Shown here one piece after another: positions 7,338-17,188 of a DNA stretch of 64,000 bases. The notes beneath the pieces are model-generated. The model was not told where the DNA came from. It made no database searches and saw nothing but the letters and a program-made list of their open reading frames with translations. A program made the position numbers and the translations under genes. The stretch's first letter is position 1, and the number at the start of each line of letters is the position of its first letter. The DNA is taken from the NCBI RefSeq assembly GCF_001428625.1, contig NZ_LMIE01000031.1:508711-572710 (forward strand). The letters are read 5' to 3'. The DNA comes from Hydrogenophaga sp. Root209 (GTDB taxonomy: Bacteria > Pseudomonadota > Gammaproteobacteria > Burkholderiales > Burkholderiaceae_C).

Positions 7338-10300
7338 ATGTTCACCAAAGTCCTGATTGCCAACCGAGGCGCCATCGCCTGCCGCATCATCCGCACGCTC
7401 AAAATCCTGGGCGTGCAGAGCGTGGCCGTGTACTCCGAAGCCGACGCGCAGGCCCGCCATGTGCGCGAAGCCGACGAGGCCTACCTGCTCGGCCCGGCTC
7501 CGGCGGCCGAGAGCTATCTGCGGGCCGACCGCATCCTGCAGATTGCACAGGACTGCGGCGCCCAGGCCATTCACCCTGGCTACGGTTTCCTCTCGGAAAA
7601 CCCGGCGTTTGCCGAGGCGTGTGAAGCTGCGGGTATCGCCTTCATCGGCCCCGCGCCCGGGCAGATGCGCGCCTTTGGTCTCAAGCACACCGCGCGCGAT
7701 CTGGCGCAGTCGCGTGGCGTGCCGCTGCTGCCGGGCTCGGGTCTGCTGCTTGATGTGGCGCAGGCGCAAAGCGAGGCCACGCGCGTGGGTTACCCGGTCA
7801 TGCTCAAGAGCACGGCCGGTGGCGGTGGCATCGGCATGCGGCTGGTGTGGAACGCGGCCGAACTCACCGATGCGTTCGACTCCGTCGGCCGCATGGCGCA
7901 GGCCAACTTCAAGGACGCGGGCCTGTTCATCGAAAAATACGTGGAACAGGCTCGGCACATCGAGGTGCAGGTGTTCGGCGACGGCGCGGGCGGCGTGATC
8001 GCGCTGGGCGAGCGCGACTGCTCGGTGCAGCGGCGCAACCAGAAAGTGATTGAAGAAACCCCCGCGCCCGGCCTGAGCGACGCGCAGCGCAGCGAACTGC
8101 ACGCCACCGCCGTGCGGCTGGCGCAGGCGGTTAACTACCGATCCGCCGGCACGGTGGAATTTGTCTACGACGCTTCCACCGGCGCTTTCTACTTTCTGGA
8201 AGTGAACACGCGCCTGCAGGTGGAGCACGGCGTGACCGAGCAGGTGTGTGGCGTGGACCTGGTGGCGTGGATGCTGCAGCTCGCGGCTGGCGACCTGCCG
8301 CCTTTGCACACGCTGCAACCAGTGCCCAAAGGCGCCTCGATTCAAGTGCGGCTGTACGCCGAAGACCCGGCGAAAAACTTCCAGCCCAGCGCGGGCTTGT
8401 TGACCGAGGTGGTGTTCCCCGGCAATGCGCGCGTGGACAGCTGGGTGGAGCGCGGCACCGAGGTGCCCGCCTGGTACGACCCGATGCTGGCCAAGCTGAT
8501 CGTGACGGCCGACACGCGCGAAGAAGCCCTGAAGAAAATGGAAGACGCGCTCGATGCAACGCGCCTGGCCGGCATCGAAACCAACCTGGGCTACCTGCGC
8601 CAGGTGGTGCGCGATCCGGTGTTCCGCGAGGGCAAACAGGTCACGCGCTTTCTCTCCACCTTCGCCTACCACCCGGCCACCATCGATGTGCTGGAGCCCG
8701 GTGTGCAGACCAGCGTGCAGGACTGGCCGGGCCGTCAGGGTTACTGGGACGTGGGCGTTCCGCCCAGCGGCCCCATGGACATGCACGCGCACCGCGCAGC
8801 CAACACCTTGGTGGGCAATACCGCCGATGCGGCAGCACTGGAAATCACGCTGGCTGGGCCCACGCTGCGCTTCAACACCGCCACCGTGGTGGCGGTGACA
8901 GGGGCACCGGCCAAGCTCACGCTGAATGGCGAGCCGGCGCCGATGTGGCAGGCCATCAAGGTGCCGGCCGGCGCCACACTCGCCGTGGGCCGCTGCGAGC
9001 GCGGCGTGCGCCTGGCCCTGGCTGTCGCGGGCGGGCTGGACGTGCCGCTGTACCTGGGCAGCCGAAGCACCTTCACGCTGGGGCAGTTTGGTGGTCACGC
9101 GGGGCGGCATCTGCGCACGGGGGATGTGCTGCATGTATCAACCGTTCGGGCTGAGCCTGTCGAAGCCCCGCCCACAGGGTTGGCAAGCCCTTCGACAGGC
9201 TCAGGGCGAACGGAGGGGTTTGGCGTTCGGGCTGAGCTCACCTCCGTTCGGGCTGAGCCTGTCGAAGCCCCCGAGTACACCCACCACTGGGACATCAAGG
9301 TCCTCTATGGCCCGCACGGCGCACCCGACTTCTTCACGCCCGACGACATCACCATGTTCTTCGGCACCGACTGGAAGATCCACCACAACAGCAGCCGCAC
9401 GGGCGTGCGCCTGATCGGCCCCAAGCCCCAGTGGGCGCGCACCGATGGCGGCGAGGCCGGCCTGCACCCGTCCAACATCCACGACAACGCGTATGCCATC
9501 GGCGCGATCGACTTCACCGGCGACATGCCGGTGATCCTCGGGCCCGACGGCCCCAGCCTCGGCGGCTTTGTGTGCCCGGCCGTGGTGCTGCACGAAGAGC
9601 TGTGGAAGGTCGGGCAGTTGCGGCCTGGTGACACGGTGCGGTTTCACCGGGTGTCACACGAACACGTGATGTGCTTGGATGCCCTTCGACAAGCTCAGGG
9701 CGAACGGGAGGGATGGGGTCGGGCTGAGCCCACCTCCGTTCGGGCTGAGCCTGTCGAAGCCCTCACCCACCAACGCTCGCCCATCCTCGACGACCGCGCG
9801 GAGCAGGGCGACCGCCCGCGCCGCGTGATCCGCCAGGCCGGTGACCGCTACGTGCTGATCGAGTTCGGCCCGCTCACGCTGGACCTGGAGTTGCGCATGC
9901 GCGTGCAGGCCTTGCTGCACGGCCTCAAAGCAAGTCAACTGAAGGGCGTGATCGACCTCACCCCCGGCATCCGCTCGCTGCAGGTGCACTTTGACCCTGC
10001 CCTGCTGCCGCGCGACGAGCTGCTGCGCACCATCAGCGCGGTGGACGACGCGTTGCCGCCCGTGGACGAGATGGTCGTGCCCTCGCGCACCGTGGTGCTG
10101 CCGCTGAGCTGGGACGACCCGCAGACGAAACTGGCGATCGAAAAATACATGCAGTCGGTGCGACCCGACGCGCCCTGGTGCCCGAGCAACATCGAGTTCA
10201 TCCGCCGCATCAACGGGCTGGATTCGATCGAGGACGTGTTCAACATCGTGTTCGACGCGCGCTACCTCGTGCTCGGTCTGGGCGACGTGTACCTGGGCGC

Positions 10301-11048
10301 ACCGGTGGCCACACCGCTGGACCCGCGCCACCGCCTGGTGACCACCAAGTACAACCCCGCGCGCACCTGGACGCCGGAAAACGCGGTGGGCATCGGCGGC
10401 GCCTACCTCTGCGTGTACGGCATGGAAGGCCCGGGCGGCTATCAGTTCGTCGGCCGCACACTGCAGATGTGGAACCGCTGGCGCCACGGCACGCCGGGGA
10501 GCGCCTTCGAACAACCCTGGCTGCTGCGCTTTTTCGACCAGATCCGCTTCGAGCCGGTGAGCGAAGACGCGCTCAAGACCATTCGCGCCAACTTTCCGCA
10601 CGGCGGCCATGCGTTGCGCACCGAAGACGGCACCTTCAGCCTCAAGGACTACCGGCGGTTCCTGGCTGACAACGCCGAGAGCATCGCGGCTTTCAAGGCC
10701 ACCCAACAGGCCGCGTTTGAAGCCGAGCGCGAACGCTGGGTGGCCGCCGGCCAGGCCGACTACACCAGCGAAGACGCAGCCGCCAGCGCCGGCGTGGCCG
10801 ACGAGGTGGACTTGCCCGAAGGCGGCCGCGTGCTTGCCACCAGCGTGCCGGGCAATGTGTGGAAGGTGGCGGTGAGCGTGGGCCAGCAGGTGCAGGCCGG
10901 CGACGTGCTGCTGGTGATCGAATCCATGAAGATGGAATTCAACTTGCTGGCACCGGCCAACGCCACGGTGCACAGCCTCATGTGTGCGCAAGGTGGAGCG
11001 GTGTCGGCCGGGCAGAACGTGCTGGTGCTGATCGACGAAGCCATCTGA
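7338..11048 (+). CDS. Guanidine carboxylase (biotin-dependent, urea carboxylase family)
   Basis: Carboxylates guanidine using ATP, bicarbonate and biotin, the first step of the pathway. The 1236 residues contain a biotin carboxylase (about 1-445, starting [13 protein letters not shown]), a KipA-like carboxyltransferase half (about 450-840), a KipI-like half (about 845-1060) and a C-terminal biotinyl domain with the biotin-accepting Lys1198 in ESMKMEF. Two in-frame insertions of the dispersed repeat add about 45 residues near 602-645 and about 29 near 782-810, explaining a length above the usual 1200. Guanidine rather than urea is inferred from the riboswitch and the DUF1989 genes. The repeat peptides ([16 protein letters not shown]) are low-complexity and probably surface loops. 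Confidence 0.9.
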   Translation: MFTKVLIANRGAIACRIIRTLKILGVQSVAVYSEADAQARHVREADEAYLLGPAPAAESYLRADRILQIAQDCGAQAIHPGYGFLSENPAFAEACEAAGIAFIGPAPGQMRAFGLKHTARDLAQSRGVPLLPGSGLLLDVAQAQSEATRVGYPVMLKSTAGGGGIGMRLVWNAAELTDAFDSVGRMAQANFKDAGLFIEKYVEQARHIEVQVFGDGAGGVIALGERDCSVQRRNQKVIEETPAPGLSDAQRSELHATAVRLAQAVNYRSAGTVEFVYDASTGAFYFLEVNTRLQVEHGVTEQVCGVDLVAWMLQLAAGDLPPLHTLQPVPKGASIQVRLYAEDPAKNFQPSAGLLTEVVFPGNARVDSWVERGTEVPAWYDPMLAKLIVTADTREEALKKMEDALDATRLAGIETNLGYLRQVVRDPVFREGKQVTRFLSTFAYHPATIDVLEPGVQTSVQDWPGRQGYWDVGVPPSGPMDMHAHRAANTLVGNTADAAALEITLAGPTLRFNTATVVAVTGAPAKLTLNGEPAPMWQAIKVPAGATLAVGRCERGVRLALAVAGGLDVPLYLGSRSTFTLGQFGGHAGRHLRTGDVLHVSTVRAEPVEAPPTGLASPSTGSGRTEGFGVRAELTSVRAEPVEAPEYTHHWDIKVLYGPHGAPDFFTPDDITMFFGTDWKIHHNSSRTGVRLIGPKPQWARTDGGEAGLHPSNIHDNAYAIGAIDFTGDMPVILGPDGPSLGGFVCPAVVLHEELWKVGQLRPGDTVRFHRVSHEHVMCLDALRQAQGEREGWGRAEPTSVRAEPVEALTHQRSPILDDRAEQGDRPRRVIRQAGDRYVLIEFGPLTLDLELRMRVQALLHGLKASQLKGVIDLTPGIRSLQVHFDPALLPRDELLRTISAVDDALPPVDEMVVPSRTVVLPLSWDDPQTKLAIEKYMQSVRPDAPWCPSNIEFIRRINGLDSIEDVFNIVFDARYLVLGLGDVYLGAPVATPLDPRHRLVTTKYNPARTWTPENAVGIGGAYLCVYGMEGPGGYQFVGRTLQMWNRWRHGTPGSAFEQPWLLRFFDQIRFEPVSEDALKTIRANFPHGGHALRTEDGTFSLKDYRRFLADNAESIAAFKATQQAAFEAERERWVAAGQADYTSEDAAASAGVADEVDLPEGGRVLATSVPGNVWKVAVSVGQQVQAGDVLLVIESMKMEFNLLAPANATVHSLMCAQGGAVSAGQNVLVLIDEAI
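9140..9272. repeat. Dispersed-repeat cluster 3, in frame within the carboxylase gene
   Basis: Contains CCGTTCGGGCTGAGCCTG...CGAAGCCC (9140-9166), an inverted copy CCCTTCGACAGGCTCAGGG (9188-9213) and two further direct copies (9222-9269). It is read through by the carboxylase frame as [17 protein letters not shown] and VRAEPVEA and lies in the KipA-like half between LHV and EYTHHW. Confidence 0.9.
9680..9765. repeat. Dispersed-repeat cluster 4, in frame within the carboxylase gene
   Basis: An inverted copy CCCTTCGACAAGCTCAGGG (9682-9707) is followed by a truncated and a full direct copy ending at about 9764. The carboxylase frame reads them as LRQAQGER and VRAEPVEA, at the boundary between the KipA-like and KipI-like halves. 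Confidence 0.9.
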
Positions 11049-11076
11049 ACTTTTAGAACGACAACGGAGTGTTTCC

Positions 11077-12915
11077 ATGTCACTGAGCCAACTCTCTTTC
11101 GATCTCGCCAGCCTGCAAGCCGCCTACCGCAGCGGCACCTCCGCGCGCGAGGTGATCGCCGAAGCGCTGGACCGCTGCCGCGCCGACACGCACCACGCCT
11201 TCATCCACGTGCTGAGCGATGCGGAGGTGGCGCCCCATGTGGCGCGGCTCGATGGCGTGGACCCATCCAGCCTGCCGCTGTTCGGCGTGCCATTCGCGAT
11301 CAAGGACAACATCGATCTGGCGGGCGTGCCCACCACCGCCGCCTGCCCCGAATTTGCCTACACACCCACCGAGAACGCCTTCCTCATCCAGCAGCTCCTG
11401 GCGGCCGGTGCGGTGCCGGTGGGCAAGGCCAACCTCGACCAGTTCGCCACCGGGCTCAACGGCACACGTTCGCCCTACGGCGCTTGCCAGAACGCGTTCG
11501 ACCCGGACTTCATCTCGGGAGGCTCCAGTTCGGGCTCGGCCGTGTCCGTGGCCAAGGGGTATGCCACCTTTTCACTGGGCACCGACACCGCCGGCTCGGG
11601 CCGCGTGCCCGCGTCGTTCAACAACCTGGTGGGCCTCAAGCCCACGCTGGGTCTGCTGTCCGGCACCGGGGTGGTACCGGCCTGCCGTTCGGTGGACACG
11701 GTGTCCATCTTTGCGCTCACGGCCGCCGATGCGCAGGCCGTGCTGGGCGTGGCAGCCGCGTTTGATGCGGCCGATGCCTACAGCCGCCCGGCCCAGCCCT
11801 TCGGCGTGGATTTCTCACAAGGCCCGTTTCGCTTTGGCGTGCCGCGCGCGCAAGACCTGGAATTCTTCGGCAACGATGCGGCGGCGAAACTGTTCGCCAC
11901 CTCGGTGGAGAGGCTCAAGGCGCTGGGCGGCACGCCGGTCGAAGTCGACCTCACGCCGTTCCTCGAAGCCGCGCTTCTGTTGTACGACGGCCCGTGGGTC
12001 GCCGAGCGCTATGTCGCCATCCAGGACTTCATCAACGCGCAACCCGAGGCGGTGTTTCCCCCCGTGCGCAACATCATCGAAGGCGGTCGCGGCGTGACCG
12101 GCGCCCAGGCCTTCGCGGCAAGCTACCGCCTCAAGGCGCTCAAGCGCGTGTGCGACGCGGTGTGGAACGACATCGACTGCCTGCTCACGCCCACCGCGGG
12201 CACCATCTACCGCATCGCGGAGATGCAGGCCGATCCGATCCAGCTCAACTCGAACCTGGGCCGTTACACCAACTTCATGAACCTGCTGGACTACAGCGCG
12301 GTGGCGGTGCCCTCGGGCTTTCTGGCCGATGGCCCGGCGCAATGCCTGCCCTGGGGCGTGACGCTGGCCGCGCCCGCGTTCAAGGACATCCCGCTGCTGC
12401 GCCTGGCCGACCGCTTCCACCGCGCCGAGACCTTCACGCTCGGCGCCACGCCCACGCCGTTGGCCGGCGCACCGGCCTGCACCGGCCTGCCCTCGGGCGA
12501 GGTGGGCACGGCCGGCAGCGGCACCGTGCGCGTGGCCGTGTGCGGCGCCCACCTCTCGGGCCTGCCCCTGAACCACCAGCTCACCTCGCGCGGCGCACGC
12601 CTCATCGGCAGCCTGCGTTCGGCCCCCGAATACCAGCTGCACGCCCTGGCCGGCGGTCCGGTGCAGCGGCCCGGCATGGTGCGCGTGGCCTCGGGCGGAT
12701 CGGCCATCGCCCTGGAGGTGTGGGAAGTGCCCGCCGCGCACTTCGGCAGCTTCGTGGCCGGCATCCCGGCGCCGCTGGGCATCGGCAAGGTGAAGCTGGC
12801 CGATGGCAGCGAAATGCCCGGCTTCATCTGCGAAGGGCAAGGCATCGCCGGCGCGACCGACATCACACATTTCGGCGGCTGGCGGGCGTGGTTGGCGGCG
12901 GGTGCGCCGCGCTGA
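11077..12915 (+). CDS. atzF: Allophanate hydrolase
   Basis: Hydrolyses allophanate to ammonia and CO2, the last step of guanidine (or urea amidolyase) breakdown. The 612-residue protein has an N-terminal amidase-signature domain with the Ser-cisSer-Lys catalytic set: Lys76 in AIKDN, the GGSSSGSA loop at 148-155 and nucleophile Ser174 in DTAGSGR. A C-terminal AtzF-specific domain (about 470-612, VAVCGAHLSGLPLN to FGGWRAW) completes the family length. CGGAG lies upstream of the ATG. It is the last gene of the operon and ends before a strong bidirectional terminator. Confidence 0.95.
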   Translation: MSLSQLSFDLASLQAAYRSGTSAREVIAEALDRCRADTHHAFIHVLSDAEVAPHVARLDGVDPSSLPLFGVPFAIKDNIDLAGVPTTAACPEFAYTPTENAFLIQQLLAAGAVPVGKANLDQFATGLNGTRSPYGACQNAFDPDFISGGSSSGSAVSVAKGYATFSLGTDTAGSGRVPASFNNLVGLKPTLGLLSGTGVVPACRSVDTVSIFALTAADAQAVLGVAAAFDAADAYSRPAQPFGVDFSQGPFRFGVPRAQDLEFFGNDAAAKLFATSVERLKALGGTPVEVDLTPFLEAALLLYDGPWVAERYVAIQDFINAQPEAVFPPVRNIIEGGRGVTGAQAFAASYRLKALKRVCDAVWNDIDCLLTPTAGTIYRIAEMQADPIQLNSNLGRYTNFMNLLDYSAVAVPSGFLADGPAQCLPWGVTLAAPAFKDIPLLRLADRFHRAETFTLGATPTPLAGAPACTGLPSGEVGTAGSGTVRVAVCGAHLSGLPLNHQLTSRGARLIGSLRSAPEYQLHALAGGPVQRPGMVRVASGGSAIALEVWEVPAAHFGSFVAGIPAPLGIGKVKLADGSEMPGFICEGQGIAGATDITHFGGWRAWLAAGAPR

Positions 12916-12951
12916 CGCGAGCGATCAGACGTCGAGGCGGCGCGCAGACGA

Positions 12952-12983
12952 AAAAAAACCAGACTCGAAAGTCTGGTTTTTTT
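12952..12983. terminator. Bidirectional Rho-independent terminator
   Basis: A-tract, CCAGACT, CGAA loop, AGTCTGG, T-tract: a perfect stem that continues into seven A-T pairs and works on both strands. It separates allophanate hydrolase from the convergent DEAD-box helicase. Confidence 0.95.
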
Positions 12984-13009
12984 GTCAGGCCGTTGAGGCC
13001 TGAACTGGC

Positions 13010-14953
13010 TTAACGCGGGCTGCGGCGGGCCATGGGGCGCGACGGTGCGCCTTCAGGACGGCGCGGTGCGAATTCACCACCGCGCATGGCACCGCGCTCG
13101 GCGTTGCCACGGTCGCTGAAGCCACCACGTTCTGCACCACGATCACCCATGGGCTTGTCGCTGCGGCCGAAGCTGGAGAAACCACCGGGCTTGGGGCCGA
13201 AGCCGGGGCGCGCGGGTGCACGATCGGCGAAGTTGCGGCCAGCAGCGGGGCGCGTGTCGGGGCGGTAGCCACCGGCTTCGCCACGGTTCTCGCCACGGTC
13301 ACCGAAACGGTTCTCACCGCGGTTGTCGAAGCGGCCTTCAGGACGCTGCGGCTCGGCACGGCCTTCGAAACGCGGGTCAAAGCGCGTGCCGGGACGGCTG
13401 TGGTCGACGCGAGGCGCCTCGGCGCGGGCTTCGAAGCGCGGCGCAGGGCCACGGCGGTCGTTGCCACCGAAGCGATCGTTGCCGCCAAAGCGGTCGTTCG
13501 AGCGGCCTGCCGGGCGACCACGGCCGAAGGTTTCGGCCTGAGGCGCGCGCTGGCGTGGCTCCAGACCGGTCACGGTTTCAACGTTGATGCGCTGGCGCGT
13601 GTAAGCCTCGATGTCGAAGATCTTGCGGCGGTCGCGCACTTCGGCAAACGTGATGGCCAGGCCATCGCGGCCGGCACGGCCGGTGCGGCCGATGCGGTGC
13701 GTGTAGTCCTCGGCCTTCATCGGCAGGCCGAAGTTGAAGACGTGGGTGATGGTGGGCACGTCGATGCCGCGGGCGGCAACGTCGGTGGCGACCAGGATCT
13801 GCACCTGGCCGGCGCGCAGCGCCATCAGGCGGCGGTTGCGGATGCCCTGGCTCAGGGCACCGTGCAACGCGACGGCCGAGAAGCCTTCTTGCTGCAGGTC
13901 GTTGGCCAGGCCATCGCACTCGATCTGGGTGCTGGCGAACACGATGGCCTGGTTGATGCCGGTGTCACGCAGCCAGTGGTCGAGCAGCTTGCGCTTGTGA
14001 TCGGCGTTGTCGGCCCAGAACAGCACCTGCTTGATGTTGGCGTGTTGCTCTTGCGGGTTGTCGATCTGCACCTTTTGAACGTGCTTGCCGTTCTCGTGCA
14101 TCACGCGCATGGCGAGCTGCTGGATGCGCGGCGCGAACGTGGCGCTGAACATCATGGTCTGGCGGCGCTGGCTGGTGAGGTCGTTGACTTCGGCCAGGTC
14201 GTCGGAGAAGCCCAGGTCGAGCATGCGGTCGGCTTCGTCAACCACCAGGAACTGCACCTGGTCGAGCTTGAGCTGCTGCGAGCGCTGCAGGTCGAGCAGG
14301 CGGCCGGGGGTGGCGACCACGAGGTCGGCGTTCTGCAGCTTGGCGATCTGCAACTGGTAAGGCATACCACCCACCACGTTGGCCACGCGCAGGCCACGGC
14401 AATGGCGCACCAGGTCGATGGCGTCGTTGGCCACCTGCTGGGCGAGTTCGCGCGTGGGGCACAGGATCAGGGCGCCGGGGGTGGCAGCCTTGAAATTGCG
14501 CGAGCTGGTGGGGTCTTTGCGCTTGGGCGCCTTGGGCGGCGCTTCGCCGCGGGCCAGAGCTTCGGCGGTCAGGCGCTCACGCTCGGCGCGTTCCTTGGCG
14601 TCGGCATCGGCGCGCTGTTGCAGCAGGGTGTGCAGCACAGGCAGCAGGAAGGCGGCGGTCTTGCCGCTGCCGGTCTGGCTGGAGACCATCAGGTCGGCAA
14701 AACGCGCTTCTCCTTCGGCCAGCATGGCCTTGGGAATCACATTGTTCTGCACCTGGGTGGGCTGCACGTAGCCGAGGTCGGCACAGGCCTGCACCAGCTC
14801 GGGTGCCAGACCCAGCAGCTGGAAGCCGTTGGGTGCTGCAGGCACTTCGGGCTGCGTGGCCTCGTTGGTGTCGGTGGAAGAAATCTCTGCGTCGATGTCG
14901 GCAGAGAGGATTTCAGGCGTGAAGTCGCCCATCGTTTCAAAAGAGTCGCTCAT
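13010..14953 (-). CDS. DEAD-box ATP-dependent RNA helicase, RhlE-like
   Basis: Cytoplasmic RNA helicase of 647 residues for RNA remodelling, possibly in cold adaptation or ribosome assembly. It has a Q-motif (LGYVQPTQVQ), motif I SQTGSGKTA, motif II VVDEADRML, SATF and C-terminal helicase motifs DVAARGIDVP and HRIGRTGRAG. About 35 charged residues are inserted after motif I, and residues from about 470 onward form an Arg/Gly/Phe/Asp-rich disordered tail with RFGGND-type repeats that probably binds RNA. The ATG at 14953 was chosen because MSDSFE begins the conserved part; the frame stays open further upstream. A long untranslated leader precedes it. RhlE is favoured over DeaD/DbpA by general layout only. 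Confidence 0.92.
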   Translation of the reverse strand: MSDSFETMGDFTPEILSADIDAEISSTDTNEATQPEVPAAPNGFQLLGLAPELVQACADLGYVQPTQVQNNVIPKAMLAEGEARFADLMVSSQTGSGKTAAFLLPVLHTLLQQRADADAKERAERERLTAEALARGEAPPKAPKRKDPTSSRNFKAATPGALILCPTRELAQQVANDAIDLVRHCRGLRVANVVGGMPYQLQIAKLQNADLVVATPGRLLDLQRSQQLKLDQVQFLVVDEADRMLDLGFSDDLAEVNDLTSQRRQTMMFSATFAPRIQQLAMRVMHENGKHVQKVQIDNPQEQHANIKQVLFWADNADHKRKLLDHWLRDTGINQAIVFASTQIECDGLANDLQQEGFSAVALHGALSQGIRNRRLMALRAGQVQILVATDVAARGIDVPTITHVFNFGLPMKAEDYTHRIGRTGRAGRDGLAITFAEVRDRRKIFDIEAYTRQRINVETVTGLEPRQRAPQAETFGRGRPAGRSNDRFGGNDRFGGNDRRGPAPRFEARAEAPRVDHSRPGTRFDPRFEGRAEPQRPEGRFDNRGENRFGDRGENRGEAGGYRPDTRPAAGRNFADRAPARPGFGPKPGGFSSFGRSDKPMGDRGAERGGFSDRGNAERGAMRGGEFAPRRPEGAPSRPMARRSPR

Positions 14954-15266
14954 GTTCGTCCATGCGCCAAAAAAATGCGCAATTGATCGAATGAAGACGC
15001 TGGGAAGGTCAGCCGACCCGCAAGGGGGTGGCCGCTCCATGGCGCTAGATCCGTTCGTGGTTACAAAACATCAACCATCAAACGGTCTACGCGCCTGGGG
15101 TCACTTGGGAAGAATCCGGTGACGCTGGGGAGCGAATGGTCCCCATCCGTTGGCCAGGCTCTGAAGAGTCTGGCGGGTGTTGCGGTCTTTTGAAGGACTG
15201 CGCCACCGTTGCAATCGGGGGGCCTTGTGTGAGGCAGATGCACAAATCATCGCAGTTGCCTGCGAA
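14954..15266 (-). other. Long 5' leader of the helicase gene, no gene seen
   Basis: If transcription starts from the TATAAT at 15274-15279, the helicase mRNA has a leader of about 310 bases. Short frames inside it have no family resemblance or good ribosome-binding sites. Long leaders are known in cold-shock helicase mRNAs; function here is inferred only. The remaining 15280-15332 shows nothing recognisable. Confidence 0.4.
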
Positions 15267-15273
15267 GCCGCTG

Positions 15274-15279
15274 ATTATA
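15274..15279 (-). promoter_or_regulatory. Putative -10 element (TATAAT) upstream of the helicase
   Basis: On the minus strand GGCTATAATC gives a perfect -10 hexamer in the same GCTATAATC context seen before rpsP and rplS in this window. No good -35 match was identified. Confidence 0.4.
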
Positions 15280-15332
15280 GCCTGAACTTCAGGGAAAACC
15301 CTGAATTTTCTTCGGCGGATGCAGGTTGACCC

Positions 15333-16361
15333 TTAAGGGAGGTTCTCGCGGAACATGATTTGTCCACGCACCGCCTCCACCCCGGTCAGCGCATCGCGCC
15401 CGTCGCGCAGGTTCGCGAAAATGCGCACGCAGGTCAGCATCGCGCCTTGGGGGTTCTGGCTGATGACGGCATCCATGGTCCCGTCGATCAGCAGGGCACG
15501 CGTGTCGGGCGACAGGCCATGCCCGATGAAGACCACCTTCTGGTCACGACCGGCTTCCTTGAGCGCGCGGCCAACACCATCAGACGCGCCACCGATGTTG
15601 TAGATGCCGGCGAGGTCGGGGTACTGGTCGAGCAGGTTGCGCGTCAACGCGTGGTTGCGCTCGGCGTCGTCGTGGCCTTCACGCAGGCCCACCACCTCGA
15701 TGTGGGGGAAGGACTCCTTGAACAGATAAAGAAATCCCATTTCGCGCTCTTCGTGGGCGCGGTAGCTCAGGCTGCCCGCGATCATGGCCACCTGAGCGGG
15801 TCGTTCACCGATGAAGCGGGCGATCAGGTAGGCCGCGGTTCGGCCAGCAGCACGGTTGTCCAGCCCCACGTAGGCTGCGCGTCGCGCGCCCGAGAGATCG
15901 GAGATGAGGGTCACGGTGTGCACGCCGCGCTCAGCCAGCAGGTCCACGGCGTCGCGCACCAGGGGATGCTCCAGCGCCATGAAGGCGATGCCGTCGGCGC
16001 GTGCGCCGTGGCGCAGCAGGGCCTTGGCCAGCACCTCGGGGTTGAACCCTTCCACCCACTCGACACGACAGCGCACGTTGTAGGGTGTCCAGTGCTGCTC
16101 CGAATAGCCAATGGTGTCGCCGAGCATGCGCAGGAAGCGGTTGCTGCCCGCCGGCAACAGAAACACCAGTTGCATCGGCGGTGGTTGCAGCGCGGCCCGC
16201 AGGTCGGCATCGGGCAGGTACTGCAGGCTTTCGGCGGCCTGCATCACACGCTCGACCGTGGCACGGCGCACGCCTGCGCGCCGGTTCAGCACGCGGTCCA
16301 CGGTGGCGGTGGACACGCCCGCCACGCGGGCGATGTCGGGAATGCGAGCGATTTTGGACAT
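15333..16361 (-). CDS. LacI-family transcriptional regulator of the RuBisCO-like protein operon
   Basis: DNA-binding regulator of 342 residues. The N-terminal helix-turn-helix and hinge (IPDIARVAGVSTATVDRVLN, continuing to about residue 50) precede a periplasmic-binding-protein-like sensor domain that probably binds a sugar, sugar acid or phosphorylated intermediate. It is divergent from the ABC transporter / RuBisCO-like operon across a 134-base gap holding a palindrome, so it is probably the local repressor. The ATG at 16361 is preferred over a TTG 12 bases upstream; neither has a strong ribosome-binding site. Confidence 0.9.
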   Translation of the reverse strand: MSKIARIPDIARVAGVSTATVDRVLNRRAGVRRATVERVMQAAESLQYLPDADLRAALQPPPMQLVFLLPAGSNRFLRMLGDTIGYSEQHWTPYNVRCRVEWVEGFNPEVLAKALLRHGARADGIAFMALEHPLVRDAVDLLAERGVHTVTLISDLSGARRAAYVGLDNRAAGRTAAYLIARFIGERPAQVAMIAGSLSYRAHEEREMGFLYLFKESFPHIEVVGLREGHDDAERNHALTRNLLDQYPDLAGIYNIGGASDGVGRALKEAGRDQKVVFIGHGLSPDTRALLIDGTMDAVISQNPQGAMLTCVRIFANLRDGRDALTGVEAVRGQIMFRENLP

Positions 16362-16434
16362 GCGACAAATCAATCAAAAACCATCAACTCAAAAACTGGC
16401 ATCTTCGAGGGCTCAAAGATAACATCGCTGCTGA

Positions 16435-16450
16435 TTTTGATGCATCAAAA
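16435..16450. promoter_or_regulatory. Palindromic operator candidate for the LacI-type regulator
   Basis: TTTTGATGCATCAAAA is a perfect 16-bp palindrome in the divergent intergenic region. Extra CATCAA half-sites lie nearby (around 16382 and 16451). LacI-family operators are palindromes of this size, though most have a central CG rather than GC. Confidence 0.6.
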
Positions 16451-16495
16451 CATCAAATCAAATCAGATCAGATACCAACAAGAATCTGGAGACAA

Positions 16496-17188
16496 GTGGA
16501 CTACGAATTCGATTTCGCCAGCGTGCTCGCCGCCTGGCCCCAGTTTCTTGAAGGGGCCTGGCTGACCATCCAGCTGTCTTTCCCGGCAACAGTGCTGGGC
16601 TTCGCCATCGGCACGATGTGTGCGATCGGCCGGCGTGGTCAGGTGCGATGGCTGTCCACGCTGTGTGGCGCCTACGTCGAGGTCGTCCGGAACACGCCGC
16701 TGCTCGTGCAGGTGTTTCTGGTCTTCTTTGGCCTGGCCAGCCTGGGCTGGAAGGTGTCGGCCTTCGCGGCGGCCCTGGTGTCCCTGGTGATCAACGTGGC
16801 GGCCTATTCCTGCGAAATCATGCGCGCCGGCATGGACTCCATCCACAAGGGTCAGCTCGAGGCGGCGGAGTGCCTGGGGCTCACGCGTCGGCAAATCTAC
16901 TGGCACGTGATCCTGCGCCCGGCCATGGAGAAGGTGTACCCGGCGCTGACCAGCCAATTCGTGCTGCTGATGCTGGCCACATCCATCACCTCGCAGATCT
17001 CGGTGGAAGAGCTCACGGCGATCGCCGCGCGCGTGCAGTCCGAAACCTTCAGGCCGTTCGAGGCCTACATCCTGGTGGCGGTGGCCTACCTCATGCTTTC
17101 GCTGCTCATGCGCGTGGGTCTGTGGCTGTTCGGACAGTTCGTCTTCACGCGCAAGCGCCGTCTGGGCACGGATGGAGTGGCCCGATGA
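16496..17188 (+). CDS. Polar amino-acid-type ABC transporter permease 1
   Basis: Inner-membrane permease of 230 residues in the His/Glu/Gln/Arg/opine class, with about five helices and the EAA loop AAECLGLTRRQIYWHVILRP. The GTG at 16496 is chosen because GGAG lies four bases before it and MDYEFDF begins the homologous part. It overlaps the second permease by four bases (ATGA), indicating a heterodimeric channel. The operon context with a RuBisCO-like protein and a sugar-acid kinase suggests that the substrate is an acidic compound rather than an amino acid. Confidence 0.92.
   Translation: MDYEFDFASVLAAWPQFLEGAWLTIQLSFPATVLGFAIGTMCAIGRRGQVRWLSTLCGAYVEVVRNTPLLVQVFLVFFGLASLGWKVSAFAAALVSLVINVAAYSCEIMRAGMDSIHKGQLEAAECLGLTRRQIYWHVILRPAMEKVYPALTSQFVLLMLATSITSQISVEELTAIAARVQSETFRPFEAYILVAVAYLMLSLLMRVGLWLFGQFVFTRKRRLGTDGVAR

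Noticed and set aside
13400-14986. Open frame of 528 codons on the plus strand
   Set aside because: It is antisense to the DEAD-box helicase; the composition (Val/Gly/His/Gln-rich) is typical of a GC-rich shadow frame.
15061-15243. Minus-strand 60-codon frame in the helicase leader
   Set aside because: No ribosome-binding site, no recognisable sequence features, and biased composition expected by chance.
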